From Thiotrichaceae bacterium (GTDB lineage Bacteria; Pseudomonadota; Gammaproteobacteria; Beggiatoales; Beggiatoaceae): 62,619 nt of DNA. Shown in pieces: positions 21,459-30,476 of this stretch (its first letter is position 1; every line of letters begins with the position of its first letter). The notes below the pieces were generated by a model. The model was not told the DNA's origin. It worked only from the letters and a program-made list of their open reading frames with translations, and did not search any database. The translations under genes were made by a program, and so were the position numbers. The DNA lies in NCBI GenBank assembly GCA_029939505.1, contig JAOZSV010000003.1, forward strand, positions 13,692 through 76,310, in the 5' to 3' direction.

Positions 21459-22664
21459 CTAAAAATAATAAGTCAATCGGATAGAAGCTCTTTGCCCTGG
21501 CGCAATATATTTATCGTCAATCGGAATACCACCAAATTCAGAACCTTTATCCCCATAAGGAATATCTAACCACGCGATGAGTTGTAAATTTTGATCCAAG
21601 TCATAAATGCCACGTATTTGAAAAATTCCACTATGATCATATAAATTGATCATACTACTGGTATAGAAGTTAAATAAGGGCGTTAATTCGATTTGTATTC
21701 CGGTACCCAGATAATCTTTGCCCCGCGTATAAACTTCGCCACGCTCAAGGCGGGTTTGTAAGGCTAATTCTGGATAACGATCAACTTGTGTTTCGCCCAC
21801 GCCATTATGGAAATATTCAATATAGCCATAAGAATTATGCTCAAACCAAACCCATGAGTAATCCATATTAGTGATTAAAGAGACGACCGTATTACCCTTT
21901 TTCAAATGAGTGGCTGTGACATCAAAACGCCAAATCGCTTCAGAAACATCTTTACTCAAGCCAAATCCAAGTACATTTTCATCGAAATGGCGGGCTAAAG
22001 CAAAATCAAAATCCCATTCTTCTTGATATCGCCCATGATATTTAAAAGCAAGGCTACTCTGTTCGTTCTCAATGCGATTACTTTTAGGATTACGGCGTGG
22101 CAATAGAATCATTTGTAAATCATCGTCATTCTCAAAAAGCCATTGTCCATAAAGCATATCGTCACCGGTTTTATAGTTTTTATTAATATCAACCGGTGAA
22201 AAAGGGGTAAAAATATCAAGGGGATGAAAAATCAGCCCATTACCCCAACTAACCGTTTGACGACCAAAACGAATAACCAATTCTTCACCATTATAACCCA
22301 AATAAAAACGATCTAAACGTTGCACCGCGTCTAGTTTGTCACTATTGCCCAATTTCTTCGTCAGTTTAAACAGGCGATGTTCATCTTTTGATAATGTCCC
22401 TGCTTGTACTTTTTTTTGCGTATCGCCGTAAAGGGCTAAGACTTCATAATGAATTTTCGCATCCAATACACTCCAGCGTTTTTCTGCTTTAAGACGAAAA
22501 TGAAAAGCGTTATCTCTAAGCGATTGAGAGCCATTGACTGTATTGATGTTATCACGCTCATAATTGATATTAGCAAAATTATATTTGAGATGACCATCCA
22601 GAGACCAATCATCGGCTGTGAGAGCGGTGGAGAAAGTGAGTAAACAAGTGAGTAAGTATTTCAT
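21459..22664 (-). CDS. Outer membrane beta-barrel protein
   Basis: 401 aa with signal peptide MKYLLTCLLTFSTALTADD and alternating aromatic/hydrophobic strands throughout, ending in the outer-membrane signature RASIRLTYYF. Segments such as RLDRFYLGYNGEELVIRFGRQTVSWGNG and FHPLDIFTPFSP are typical of DUF1302-like or alginate-export-like porins. It lies 51 bp downstream of the RND pump gene and in the same direction, so it may serve as, or be co-expressed with, an outer-membrane component, although it is not a TolC-type protein. Confidence 0.75.
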   Translation of the reverse strand: MKYLLTCLLTFSTALTADDWSLDGHLKYNFANINYERDNINTVNGSQSLRDNAFHFRLKAEKRWSVLDAKIHYEVLALYGDTQKKVQAGTLSKDEHRLFKLTKKLGNSDKLDAVQRLDRFYLGYNGEELVIRFGRQTVSWGNGLIFHPLDIFTPFSPVDINKNYKTGDDMLYGQWLFENDDDLQMILLPRRNPKSNRIENEQSSLAFKYHGRYQEEWDFDFALARHFDENVLGFGLSKDVSEAIWRFDVTATHLKKGNTVVSLITNMDYSWVWFEHNSYGYIEYFHNGVGETQVDRYPELALQTRLERGEVYTRGKDYLGTGIQIELTPLFNFYTSSMINLYDHSGIFQIRGIYDLDQNLQLIAWLDIPYGDKGSEFGGIPIDDKYIAPGQRASIRLTYYF

Positions 22665-22715
22665 GGTGAATTATTAATGGTGAATTATTAATGGTGAATG
22701 GTGAATTAAACTCAT

Positions 22716-25700
22716 TCATCTTGTGAACCATTGATAAAATAGGGGCACTAATAACAGGCTGATTAATAAGGAAAAACTTAAACCAACCCCAATGGTAATT
22801 GCTAAGGGCTGCAACATTTCTGCCCCTTCACCCCAACCGAGTGCAAGCGGCAATAATCCGACGACTGTTGTTAAAGTTGTCATAAGGATAGGGCGTAGGC
22901 GTAATTCGCCCGCCTTCAAAATGGCTTCTTGCACATTTAAACCCGCCGTTCGTTGTAATTCTATCGTTTCCACTAAGACAATCGCATTATTTACGACAAG
23001 CCCTGATAACATAATCATCCCTAACCAAACGGGCATTGATAAAGGCATTTTTAGCCATTCAATCCCCATTGCTACCCCTATCGTCACAAACGGAATACTG
23101 AATAATATCACAAAAGGATTGCGTAGCGATTCATATTGTACTGCCATCACGACAAAAACTAAAAATATCGCGAGCGCGAGTAAAATATAGGTGAGTTGTT
23201 GATTTTCCTGCAACGCTTTAACCGCGCCGCCTTCATATAAGGTATAACCACTAGGCAAATCATAAGAGGCTAAACGCCGTTCGACTTCTTTCATCACTTC
23301 TAGCAAACTGCCATCGGTGCTAATATTGCCGTTGATTTCAATAATACGATGTTGCTGATCGCGTATAATCTTAGAAGGAACAGGTATCCATTGTAATTGT
23401 GCGATTTCATCTAAACGAACGGCTCTGCCTGCCTTGTTATAAAGTAAGACGGATTGCAAATCTTGTGGGTTTTGCAGTTCATGCCGGGGAAGACGTAAGC
23501 GTACATCAATACTGAGTTCACCGTCAATAAAATCAGTTACTACACGCCCATTCATCAGCGTTTTTAAATCGCGCCCTATCTCTTCAACGTTAAAACCCAA
23601 GGCATGAGCGCGTTGTCTATCTATAATAATGGCTAATTCTTGACGAACTTCTTCGGCAGAATGGCTGAGATTGTCCAAATTAGGAATGTCGGAAAGGCGT
23701 TTTAATAATTCATTGCCCAAATGAGCGAGTGTTTCTAAATCTTCGCCTTGTAAACGCAAACTAAATCCCTCATTGCTTTTACCCAACCGAATACCCCGAA
23801 TACCCATACTCCATATATGGATTTTAACCCCAATTAACGCGAGTTTTTTTAGCTTTTTCTTGAATTGTTCAATCCAATCCTTAGTCAGAATGCGATGCGT
23901 GATAGGGACTAATTGCACATTAAGACTGCTAAGATGACTGACTTCATATTGGGAACGCCCAAAGACAAAACCGCCCATTTGTGTAAACACCGATGCGACT
24001 TCGGGTTCTTTTTGCAATAACTGTTCCACTTGGATCACAATATTATCCATTTCCTGCACAGCAATTCCCGGTTCAGCGATGATGATGGCACGCACCTGTC
24101 CTTCATCTAAATGAGGTAAGAAAATCTGTTTTCCGTGAATAAATGTCGGAAGACTAAACCAGAGTCCTATAGAAAATAAGGCGATTATAAAAAAAGGCCA
24201 ACGTAATAGGTATTTGAGTAGCCATGTATAAATTCGTGTTAGGCTGAAAAAGCGGAAAAGTTTTCCCAAAAATCGGTTTTTTTGACTTTTCAACTCTATT
24301 TTCTCTTTTCGTAAAGAAGAATCAGAAATTTTCAATCCGCCCGCCAGGGCTGGTACAACCGTCAATGCGACAATCAATGAAGCCACCATCGCCGCAGAAA
24401 TGGTAAAAATCAATTCCCGAAAAAGCAGCCCAACTAATCCAAGAATAAATAAAAAGGGTAGCACTGCCGCTAAATTGGTTGTCGTTGAAGCCACAATCGC
24501 GCTGGTGATTTCACTCACCGCTTGAATTGTCCCTTCTATTGGAGAATCAGACTCTTGTTGATGGCGCGTGATATTTTCTAACATCACAATCGTATTATCA
24601 ACCACCATTCCCACGCCTAATGCCAAACCGCCTAATGTCATAATATTTAAGGTTAAACCACCTAATGCCATGAATATCAGCGTCACCGTAATGGCTAAAG
24701 GTATCGCAGTACCAATAATTAAAGTTTGTCGCCATTGCCCTAAAAAAAGGTAAACGACTAACATCGCCAATATGGCACCACTGATGGCAGAAGAAACGGC
24801 ATTTTTCAAAGCATGTCGCACATAAATGGCTTGATCATTGACGACATCAATTTGTATATCGGGGGATAAAATCCGTTGTTCGTTGAGCCATGCCATGCGT
24901 TCTCTCACGTAATCGACGACTTTAACCGTGTTGGCTTGCGGTTGTTTTTGGAGAGATAATTTAATTCCAGCGATGTTATTGAAACGGATTCGTAGTCGCT
25001 CATCTTGATGCGTATCAAGGATTTGGGCGATGTCGCCTAAGAATAAATCTCCTTGATGAGAGTAGTTAGCACTGGATGAATTGGCAGAATCCGTTTTCCC
25101 ATTAGAAGTAGGGGAAATTCGCACCGCTGCAATATCTTCCACCCGTTCCCATCGCCCAAGCACGCGCGTATTGATTTCCTGTTTGGGCATAATTAATCGT
25201 CCGCCCGCGCTTTCTATATTGCCCTGCTTCAAAGCGTTAATCACATCATTCAAAGTTAAGCCTAATGCGACTAAACGTTGTTGATCGGGTAAAACATGAA
25301 TTTCTCGGATTAAACCGCCCCCGACTTCGGCAGCCGCTACGCCTGGTAAATTAATAAACCATTTTGACAATTGTTTATCTACCCAAGTACGCAATTCAAT
25401 CGGATCGCGTAAATCAGAACTGACGGCTAAGGTCAACACAGGAATTTGTGACGGATCTCTTTTATAAATCACAGGCGGTTGAATCGTGTCTGGTAAAAAG
25501 CGTTTTGCCCGATCTAAACGGGTGCTGGCATCACGCAGGGCAATATCAATATCTTTACCATAATCAAATAATAAATTAACGGCACTACGCCCTTCCGATG
25601 TCTGCGATTCTACACTGATAGCCCCCTCTGTGATCGCCAATTGTTCTTCAAGATATCGTGTCACCTTTTCTTCCATCACTTTCGCAGGTACACCGGGATC

Positions 25701-25880
25701 AAGAACGCGCACTTGTATTCCGGGATAGATGATATGTGGTAATAAGTCAATACCGAGCTTTGATAAGGAAATTGTACTTAACAGGATGACAGCCAGGGCT
25801 ATCATGATCACGCCGATGGGATGATAGACTGCATAAGTTGCTAAACGGCTTTGTTTTGAATGGTTCGGATTAATTGTCAT
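22716..25880 (-). CDS. RND-family efflux transporter (AcrB/HAE-type)
   Basis: 1054 aa from MTINPNHSKQSRLATYAVYH at 25880; the 18 residues before it are encoded by a GGAGTCCAAAGC repeat. Twelve-helix RND layout: TM1 (~15-35), first periplasmic domain (PGIQVRVLDPGVP, LDRAKRFLPD), helices 2-6 with GGLALGVGMVVDNTIVMLEN, second periplasmic domain, helices 8-12 with SGLVVNNAIVLVETI and GLLPLALGWGEG. Such proton-driven pumps export drugs or metabolites with an adaptor and an outer-membrane channel. No adaptor gene is adjacent; only the barrel protein follows. Confidence 0.93.
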   Translation of the reverse strand: MTINPNHSKQSRLATYAVYHPIGVIMIALAVILLSTISLSKLGIDLLPHIIYPGIQVRVLDPGVPAKVMEEKVTRYLEEQLAITEGAISVESQTSEGRSAVNLLFDYGKDIDIALRDASTRLDRAKRFLPDTIQPPVIYKRDPSQIPVLTLAVSSDLRDPIELRTWVDKQLSKWFINLPGVAAAEVGGGLIREIHVLPDQQRLVALGLTLNDVINALKQGNIESAGGRLIMPKQEINTRVLGRWERVEDIAAVRISPTSNGKTDSANSSSANYSHQGDLFLGDIAQILDTHQDERLRIRFNNIAGIKLSLQKQPQANTVKVVDYVRERMAWLNEQRILSPDIQIDVVNDQAIYVRHALKNAVSSAISGAILAMLVVYLFLGQWRQTLIIGTAIPLAITVTLIFMALGGLTLNIMTLGGLALGVGMVVDNTIVMLENITRHQQESDSPIEGTIQAVSEITSAIVASTTTNLAAVLPFLFILGLVGLLFRELIFTISAAMVASLIVALTVVPALAGGLKISDSSLRKEKIELKSQKNRFLGKLFRFFSLTRIYTWLLKYLLRWPFFIIALFSIGLWFSLPTFIHGKQIFLPHLDEGQVRAIIIAEPGIAVQEMDNIVIQVEQLLQKEPEVASVFTQMGGFVFGRSQYEVSHLSSLNVQLVPITHRILTKDWIEQFKKKLKKLALIGVKIHIWSMGIRGIRLGKSNEGFSLRLQGEDLETLAHLGNELLKRLSDIPNLDNLSHSAEEVRQELAIIIDRQRAHALGFNVEEIGRDLKTLMNGRVVTDFIDGELSIDVRLRLPRHELQNPQDLQSVLLYNKAGRAVRLDEIAQLQWIPVPSKIIRDQQHRIIEINGNISTDGSLLEVMKEVERRLASYDLPSGYTLYEGGAVKALQENQQLTYILLALAIFLVFVVMAVQYESLRNPFVILFSIPFVTIGVAMGIEWLKMPLSMPVWLGMIMLSGLVVNNAIVLVETIELQRTAGLNVQEAILKAGELRLRPILMTTLTTVVGLLPLALGWGEGAEMLQPLAITIGVGLSFSLLISLLLVPLFYQWFTR

Positions 25881-25984
25881 GTTTGGACGTTTTTTGGAGT
25901 CCAAAGCTGAAGCTTTGGGTTTTCTGAAGTACAACTTTTGGAGTACAACGCTTCAGCTTTGTGCGTTTTTTGGAGTACAACGCT

Positions 25985-26419
25985 TTAGCTTTGTGCGTTT
26001 TCTGAAGTACAACGCCAAGAAATTGGCTCATTTTGCTCCATTACTTCCAATGCGGCTAGTGTAAAAAAGTCACTACGAGTCATTTGGTAACGACTGACAT
26101 ACGCATCAAGACGTGAAACCAATTTAGAAGGCAAAGAAATATTAAGTGGCACTGATTTGAGATTCAATTTGGAAACATTAATATCCAACATCATCCAAAT
26201 CCCTGCTTGATATTCCTTATTTTTTATCAGTTTTTCCAAAGAACTTGGCTTTGGTAATTCCATGTCTTCACCTTCGCAATAAAGTTCTATAGATTCATGA
26301 ACCATTGCTGGCAATTCATCCCAATTATCAACTGCTGAAAAACAGCCGGGAAAATCTGGAATAGTAACACCATGAGCATGTTTGGCATCACCTTGATGAA
26401 CATAAATAGGATAAAGCAT
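25985..26419 (-). CDS. hicB: HicB-type antitoxin
   Basis: 144 aa from ATG 26419, preceded by a perfect SD (GGAGGTAATTAAA). The N-terminal HicB fold is evident in YPIYVHQGDAKHAHGVTIPD and FPGCFSAVDNWDELPA; a C-terminal ribbon-helix-helix DNA-binding part follows (PLNISLPSKLVSRLDAYVS). It neutralises HicA and represses the operon. The final residues (WRCTSENAQS) are encoded by a CAACGC..GAAAACGCACAAAGC repeat abutting the gene, so the natural C terminus has been replaced or extended. hicA lies 5 bp upstream. Confidence 0.92.
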   Translation of the reverse strand: MLYPIYVHQGDAKHAHGVTIPDFPGCFSAVDNWDELPAMVHESIELYCEGEDMELPKPSSLEKLIKNKEYQAGIWMMLDINVSKLNLKSVPLNISLPSKLVSRLDAYVSRYQMTRSDFFTLAALEVMEQNEPISWRCTSENAQS

Positions 26420-26424
26420 TTTAA

Positions 26425-26613
26425 TTACCTCCATTTCCAACCAGCTTGACGATAGATATTACGCAAGGTGCCAATAGGAATATCTTTACGTGGATGTGGC
26501 ACAACAACATGACCAGATTTATCTGGATGTTTAAATTTTTCATGATCACCTTTACCACCCACTTTAAGCCAACCATCATCAATCAATCGTTTAATAATGT
26601 CAGAGCTTTTCAT
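26425..26613 (-). CDS. hicA: HicA-type mRNA interferase toxin
   Basis: 62 aa, MKSSDIIKRLIDDGWLKVGG then KGDHEKFKHPDKSGHVVVPH. This is the double-stranded-RNA-binding-like HicA fold with the catalytic His24. The toxin cleaves mRNA and is held by HicB, whose start lies 5 bp after the hicA stop. The gene is complete and looks functional, one of the few intact TA pairs here. Upstream is a tandem of GGAGTACAACGC repeats, so the promoter lies in or beyond repeat DNA. Confidence 0.93.
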   Translation of the reverse strand: MKSSDIIKRLIDDGWLKVGGKGDHEKFKHPDKSGHVVVPHPRKDIPIGTLRNIYRQAGWKWR

Positions 26614-26685
26614 TTAACAGTCTTTGTGCGTTTTCTGGAGTACAAAGCATTTTCTGGAGTACAACGCTTTAGCTTTGTGCAACAA

Positions 26686-27468
26686 CTATAAATCAAACGT
26701 CGCAACAACCGGCGCATGATCCGAAGGGCGTTCTAAACCGCGAGGGCGAATATCTATCATACAACCTGTGCAATGAGAAGAAAGAGAAGAACTCGCTAAA
26801 ATGAAATCAATACGCAAACCCATATTGCGTGCAAACGCTTCTCTACGATAATGCCACCAACTAAAAAGGGCGGGCGGTTGTTCAAATAAACGAAAAGTGT
26901 CGTGCAATCCTAAACTGAGTAAATCCCGTAAAGCAGCCCGCTCCGGTGGACTTACAATCACTTTTCCTTTCCAAGCCGCTGGATTATAGACATCTCTGTC
27001 TTCGGGGGCGATATTAAAATCGCCTAATAGAATTAAATGGGGAAATTTTTGAATACTTTCGCTAATGTAATTATGTAAGTGTTTGAACCAATTGAGTTTA
27101 TACTGATATTTATCAGAATCTAAAGAAGCACCATTAGGCACATACAGATTCAACACACGTAATTTGTTATCATAAGTCGTTCCCAATACGCGCCGCTGTG
27201 GATCGTCTAAATGAGGTAAATCAGTAATGACATCGTTACCTTTCAGACGGCTGAGTAGAGCGACACCGTTATAGGTTTTCTGCCCTGAAAAAAGAACATG
27301 ATAACCTGCTGCCTGTATTTCTTCAACAGGAAATTGGTCATCAGTCATTTTTATTTCTTGTAAAGCGAGAATATCTGGTGCGCTGCTTTTCAAAAAATCT
27401 AAAACGTATGGTAGGCGAACACGTAGGGAATTGACATTCCATGTTGCAATTTTTATTTTTTTGTTCAT
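26686..27468 (-). CDS. xthA: Exodeoxyribonuclease III (AP endonuclease)
   Basis: 260 aa from ATG 27468 (MNKKIKIATWNVNSLRVRL). The 27 codons upstream are partly repeat-derived. ExoIII motifs: the metal-binding Glu38 in ILALQEIK, NLYVPNGASLDSDKY, GDFNIAPEDRDVYNP with the active-site Asp/Asn, and the terminal SDHAPV His. It repairs abasic sites and trims 3' ends in base excision repair. The length is normal. It is flanked by repeats and co-directional with hicAB, but 72 bp and a repeat separate them. Confidence 0.95.
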   Translation of the reverse strand: MNKKIKIATWNVNSLRVRLPYVLDFLKSSAPDILALQEIKMTDDQFPVEEIQAAGYHVLFSGQKTYNGVALLSRLKGNDVITDLPHLDDPQRRVLGTTYDNKLRVLNLYVPNGASLDSDKYQYKLNWFKHLHNYISESIQKFPHLILLGDFNIAPEDRDVYNPAAWKGKVIVSPPERAALRDLLSLGLHDTFRLFEQPPALFSWWHYRREAFARNMGLRIDFILASSSLSSHCTGCMIDIRPRGLERPSDHAPVVATFDL

Positions 27469-27675
27469 AATTGATTGCGATTTTGATAGAAGATGTTTTA
27501 AAAAACCTCTGAGGTTGGGCTGCCAAACATTTTTCTTACGATATATCAAGAAATCCGATTTTTGAAAAAAATCGGTTCGAGGCTAAAGTTTTTTTAAATA
27601 AAAAACTTTAGCCTCGAATTCTATTTTCACAAGAAAATCTCAAAACAATTTTTGAGAAGCCGATAGAGAAAACTC
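27469..27675. repeat. Hairpins upstream of xthA
   Basis: An AAATCCGATTTTTG hairpin fuses directly to a 43-bp TTCGAGGCTAAAG hairpin (27576-27618). The xthA promoter region is therefore largely repeat sequence. Confidence 0.7.
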
Positions 27676-27792
27676 TCACTTCCCCCATTTTTCTTCAGCC
27701 GCATCTAAGAAATCTCGGCGTTTTGGGTATTGCGTTTGCAACGTTTCCAAATCGCGAAAATAATTATTAATCGCGTTATGTAATTGATTCAT
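27676..27792 (-). CDS. 38-aa small protein, unknown
   Basis: ATG at 27792 is preceded by GAGGTTATT, a usable SD, and encodes MNQLHNAINNYFRDLETLQ, then TQYPKRRDFLDAAEEKWGK, stopping at 27676. Hydrophilic and helical with a sensible composition, unlike the surrounding repeats. It may be a genuine small protein or the C-terminal remnant of a larger one. I do not recognise it. Palindromes lie on both sides. Confidence 0.45.
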   Translation of the reverse strand: MNQLHNAINNYFRDLETLQTQYPKRRDFLDAAEEKWGK

Positions 27793-28011
27793 AATAACCT
27801 CTTAATAAATGACTATGTTACTATTATAACTTTTTTTGAACAGGATTAATAAGAAACCGATTTTTTTCAAAAAATCGGTTTCTTTTAACCTCAGAAATCC
27901 GATTTTTTCAAAAAATCGGATTTCTAAAATCATTCGATTGATATTTTATTGAAAAGTTGATTATAATAAACAGTATTCTTTTTATTGTTGATTATAATCA
28001 CTATCATTAAT

Positions 28012-28347
28012 ATGTCGAAACATATTGCACTGATTTCAACACAGACGACTATTGTTTTAAAAACATTGGGAAACCTGATTAAGGCGGCGCGTATAGAACG
28101 CCATTTTTCACAAGTTGACTTAGGTGAACGTGTAGGGGTAAGCCGTTATACCATCAGCACTTTAGAAAAAGGCGATCCTTCAGTGGCTATTGGAACGGTA
28201 TTTGAAGCAGCAATCGTCGTTGGTATTCCACTGATGGGGAATGATCCACGCCAAATCACTCACCTTTCTCAAGCGATTGCCAATCTCGTGCAGATTCTGC
28301 CCTCAAAGGGAGTCAGTAAAAAGGTTGAACTAGATGATAACTTCTAA
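28012..28347 (+). CDS. XRE/HipB-type antitoxin regulator, toxin missing
   Basis: 111 aa from MSKHIALISTQ at 28012. The helix-turn-helix (LGNLIKAARIERHFSQVDLG, then ERVGVSRYTISTLEKG) and the following DPSVAIGTVFEAAIVVGIP match short XRE proteins that precede HipA-type kinase toxins. Nothing HipA-like follows: after the stop there are ~20 unassigned bases and then repeats, so the toxin gene seems to have been lost. Two TTGATTATAAT direct copies (~27957 and ~27987) in front of the start, the second within the palindrome GATTATAATC, are a plausible operator for autoregulation. Confidence 0.75.
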   Translation: MSKHIALISTQTTIVLKTLGNLIKAARIERHFSQVDLGERVGVSRYTISTLEKGDPSVAIGTVFEAAIVVGIPLMGNDPRQITHLSQAIANLVQILPSKGVSKKVELDDNF

Positions 28348-28639
28348 TGCCTCACAATGTTTGGAAAATGAAAATTGGAGTCCAACGCTTCAGCTTTGGA
28401 CGTTTTTTTGGAAAATGAAAATTAGAAACCGAGTTTTTTTAAAAAACTCTGTTTCTTTTAACCTCAAGAAATCCGATTTTTTGAAAAAATCGGATTTCTA
28501 AAATCATTCACCATTCACCATTCATAATTCACCATTATTTAGAAACCGAGTTTTTTCAAAAAACTCGGTTTCTTTTAACCTCAAGAAATCCGATTTTTTC
28601 TAAAAATCGGATTTCTAAAATCATTCACTTTGTGAGTTA
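28348..28639. repeat. Cluster of two related hairpin types
   Basis: Alternating AGAAACCGAGTTTTTT and AGAAATCCGATTTTTT hairpins (at ~28430, 28465, 28540, 28585) joined by CTTTTAACCTCA, plus ATTCACCATTCA simple repeats. The two hairpins differ by matched changes in both arms. Confidence 0.8.
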
Positions 28640-29194
28640 TCAATTCGCCAACAAGATATTGACAATGCTCTCTAAAGTCGTGTAAGCCGATTTTGGCAAC
28701 ACTGCTGATACATTTTTTTTGGTGCTTTTACCATGCGCTATCCAGTTTCGATACTTGTATATCGCTTTGGCTTTACCAACCAACTCGGATTCTGTTTTCA
28801 ATAAACTATCGCGAAGAGAATCCAAAATGTCTTCAGGGCGCCAAAATTCGATTTCTTGGTAAACATGATGGTACATCGCATTTGCAAAGTCAGGAGGAGT
28901 CATTTGTTGTAAAACCGCCTCCTTGTATTTGTACTGCAAATAATCCCTCAGAAAGCGTTCAAAGGCAGCCCATAACGTTAGGATATATAAACCTTTCGCT
29001 TCTTGAATATTTTGGATAATCATCAGTTCAGCATCGGCGAGTGTTTGCGTCTCAAAATCGGTACGCTGAAGCAACCGCTGTTTTGTTTGAGGATGTTGGG
29101 TTTTAATCGCCCTTCTTGCTACTCTAAAACACCCTTGCGCCGCTTCATAAGCCTGCCGTATTGGTGGTAATGGATTAGACAAATTCATAATCAT
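28640..29194 (-). CDS. HEPN-domain protein (putative RNase)
   Basis: 184 aa, nearly all helical. Residues 149-154 (RNWIAH) fit the HEPN signature R-x4-6-H inside YRNWIAHGK, next to AFERFLRDYL. HEPN domains with this motif are typically metal-independent RNases in toxin-antitoxin or defence systems. It resembles the RiboL-PSP/MAE_28990-like HEPN groups as I remember them, but no search was possible. Its ATG at 29194 (or Met3) lies inside the end of the upstream gene with a 20-bp overlap, so the two are translationally coupled. Confidence 0.7.
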   Translation of the reverse strand: MIMNLSNPLPPIRQAYEAAQGCFRVARRAIKTQHPQTKQRLLQRTDFETQTLADAELMIIQNIQEAKGLYILTLWAAFERFLRDYLQYKYKEAVLQQMTPPDFANAMYHHVYQEIEFWRPEDILDSLRDSLLKTESELVGKAKAIYKYRNWIAHGKSTKKNVSAVLPKSAYTTLESIVNILLAN

Positions 29195-29660
29195 TCACCC
29201 AAGTCATTATTTCTAGTAATGACGTTTTATTGGCGATGAGATGGGAATGATTATCAAGGCGATAATCCCAATACCAGCCATCAACATCAATACCATCATA
29301 GATTGGACGTTTAACCCCGGAAAATGGATCAGTAATGGTTGGCTCACCAACTCGCATGTATGTCATAAAATCATTATCGAAACAACCGATGACTTCAATA
29401 ACGCCTTCACCTATAATGGCAGAAGCCCCAATCGGTTTCATTTCCGCTAACAATTTACCTGCGGCTGTTTTAATAGAGAGAAAAGGAACCACATAATGAC
29501 CTAATTCTTCATAAATTTCAGTGGGTTGGGTGGTAAAACACAGATTTTCATCTTTTAACCAGTTTTGAATGTCATTATAAAACTGGTGAACACGTTGTAA
29601 ATAGAGGTGCTTTTGCGCTTCAATCTTTTGCGATGATTCTTCAACTTCAAAAATAGCCAT
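29175..29660 (-). CDS. Partner gene of the HEPN protein, unknown family
   Basis: 161 aa. It begins MAIFEVEESSQKIEAQKHLY, has a helical N terminus, then a beta-rich middle (GHYVVPFLSIKTAAGKLLAE, MKPIGASAIIGEGVIEVIG) and ends WYWDYRLDNHSHLIA ... IMTWVNDYEFV. I do not recognise a named family, though similar short proteins occur in cyanobacteria and sulfur bacteria as I recall. It overlaps the downstream HEPN gene by 20 bp and has SD GGAGAAAAA. By position it could be the antitoxin or specificity partner of the HEPN RNase. That is inference from context only. Confidence 0.6.
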   Translation of the reverse strand: MAIFEVEESSQKIEAQKHLYLQRVHQFYNDIQNWLKDENLCFTTQPTEIYEELGHYVVPFLSIKTAAGKLLAEMKPIGASAIIGEGVIEVIGCFDNDFMTYMRVGEPTITDPFSGVKRPIYDGIDVDGWYWDYRLDNHSHLIANKTSLLEIMTWVNDYEFV

Positions 29661-29794
29661 ATTTTTCTCCTTAGAAACCGAGTTTTTTTTAAAAACTCGG
29701 TTTCTTGCCTCATTAAAAAATTAAGTTTAGTTTAACCTCAAGAAATCCGATTTTTTCAAAAAATCGGATTTCTAAAATAATTCATAATTCACCA
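29661..29794. repeat. Paired CGAG/CCGA hairpins upstream of the HEPN operon
   Basis: An AGAAACCGAGTTTTTT hairpin at 29671-29705 and an AGAAATCCGATTTTTT hairpin at ~29744-29774. The operon promoter would have to lie in or beyond these. Confidence 0.7.
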
Positions 29795-30382
29795 TTAATT
29801 ACCGTCTCCAATCAATATAAATCCACTCCAATAGTAAGGGTTTTGATAGGGAATCGTTGGCGCGTTGATTTCAGTTTGTAATCTTTCTTCTGCCACGGCA
29901 CGGGGCATTTCGCGGAGTTGTTGTTGGGCTTGTTGGAGGGCGAACATTGGTGTTAAGCCTTTTGCGATGCCCTGATAAAAGTCTTCCATCAGGAGCCGCG
30001 TCGATCTGTCGCTCACACGCCATAATGCCGCTAGTACATTATGTGCGCCCGCAAAGAGAAAGCTGGAGGGCAATCCCATATATTCATCGCCTAATGTCGT
30101 TTGGATTTTGGCGGTTTCACAGGCACTGAGTATGATGAGGCGGGGATTGGGGAGTCGTATTTGGGCGAAGAGTTCTTTGGCTTGCAGGGTTTCACCGTTG
30201 GCGAGTTTTAATCCCGCATTTAAATTGGGGGAAAAGTAGCCGTGACAGGAGAAATGTCCGTGTTTTGCTGTGGTGAGATTTTGACAGACGGTGGCATGGG
30301 TGGCTTGTTCGCGGATTAATAGGGTGTCGTCAGGGCGATGTTGTTTGATGATTTTGCCTTCTTCTTCGGCGTAGGGGAGAGT
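29795..30382 (-). pseudogene. CHAT-domain (caspase-like) protease, 5'-truncated
   Basis: Reading through from ~30379 in one frame gives about 195 residues with the CHAT catalytic pair intact: His in HFSCHGYFSP and Cys in ILSACETAK, followed by YMGLPSSFLFAGAHNVLAAL, WRVSDRSTR and the closing PYYWSGFILIGDGN. CHAT proteases are caspase-related peptidases often fused to TPR repeats. The N-terminal part is missing: at ~30383 the sequence changes to a GTAGGGTGGGCAAAGTCC repeat. A Met at 30079 opens only the last 94 codons, too few for activity. Confidence 0.85.
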
Positions 30383-30476
30383 AGATGTAGGGTGGGCAAA
30401 GTCCTTTTAGTGCAACGGCTTCCTCATTAAAAAAGTGCCGTTGCACCCACGTTGCCCGCCCTACATGGCTACATGG
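30383..30476. repeat. GTAGGGTGGGCAAAGTCC element, recurring at ~33692
   Basis: A hairpin-forming unit with GTGCAACGGC / GCCGTTGCAC arms, followed by three CTACATGG repeats. A similar copy lies at ~33692-33775. Confidence 0.75.
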
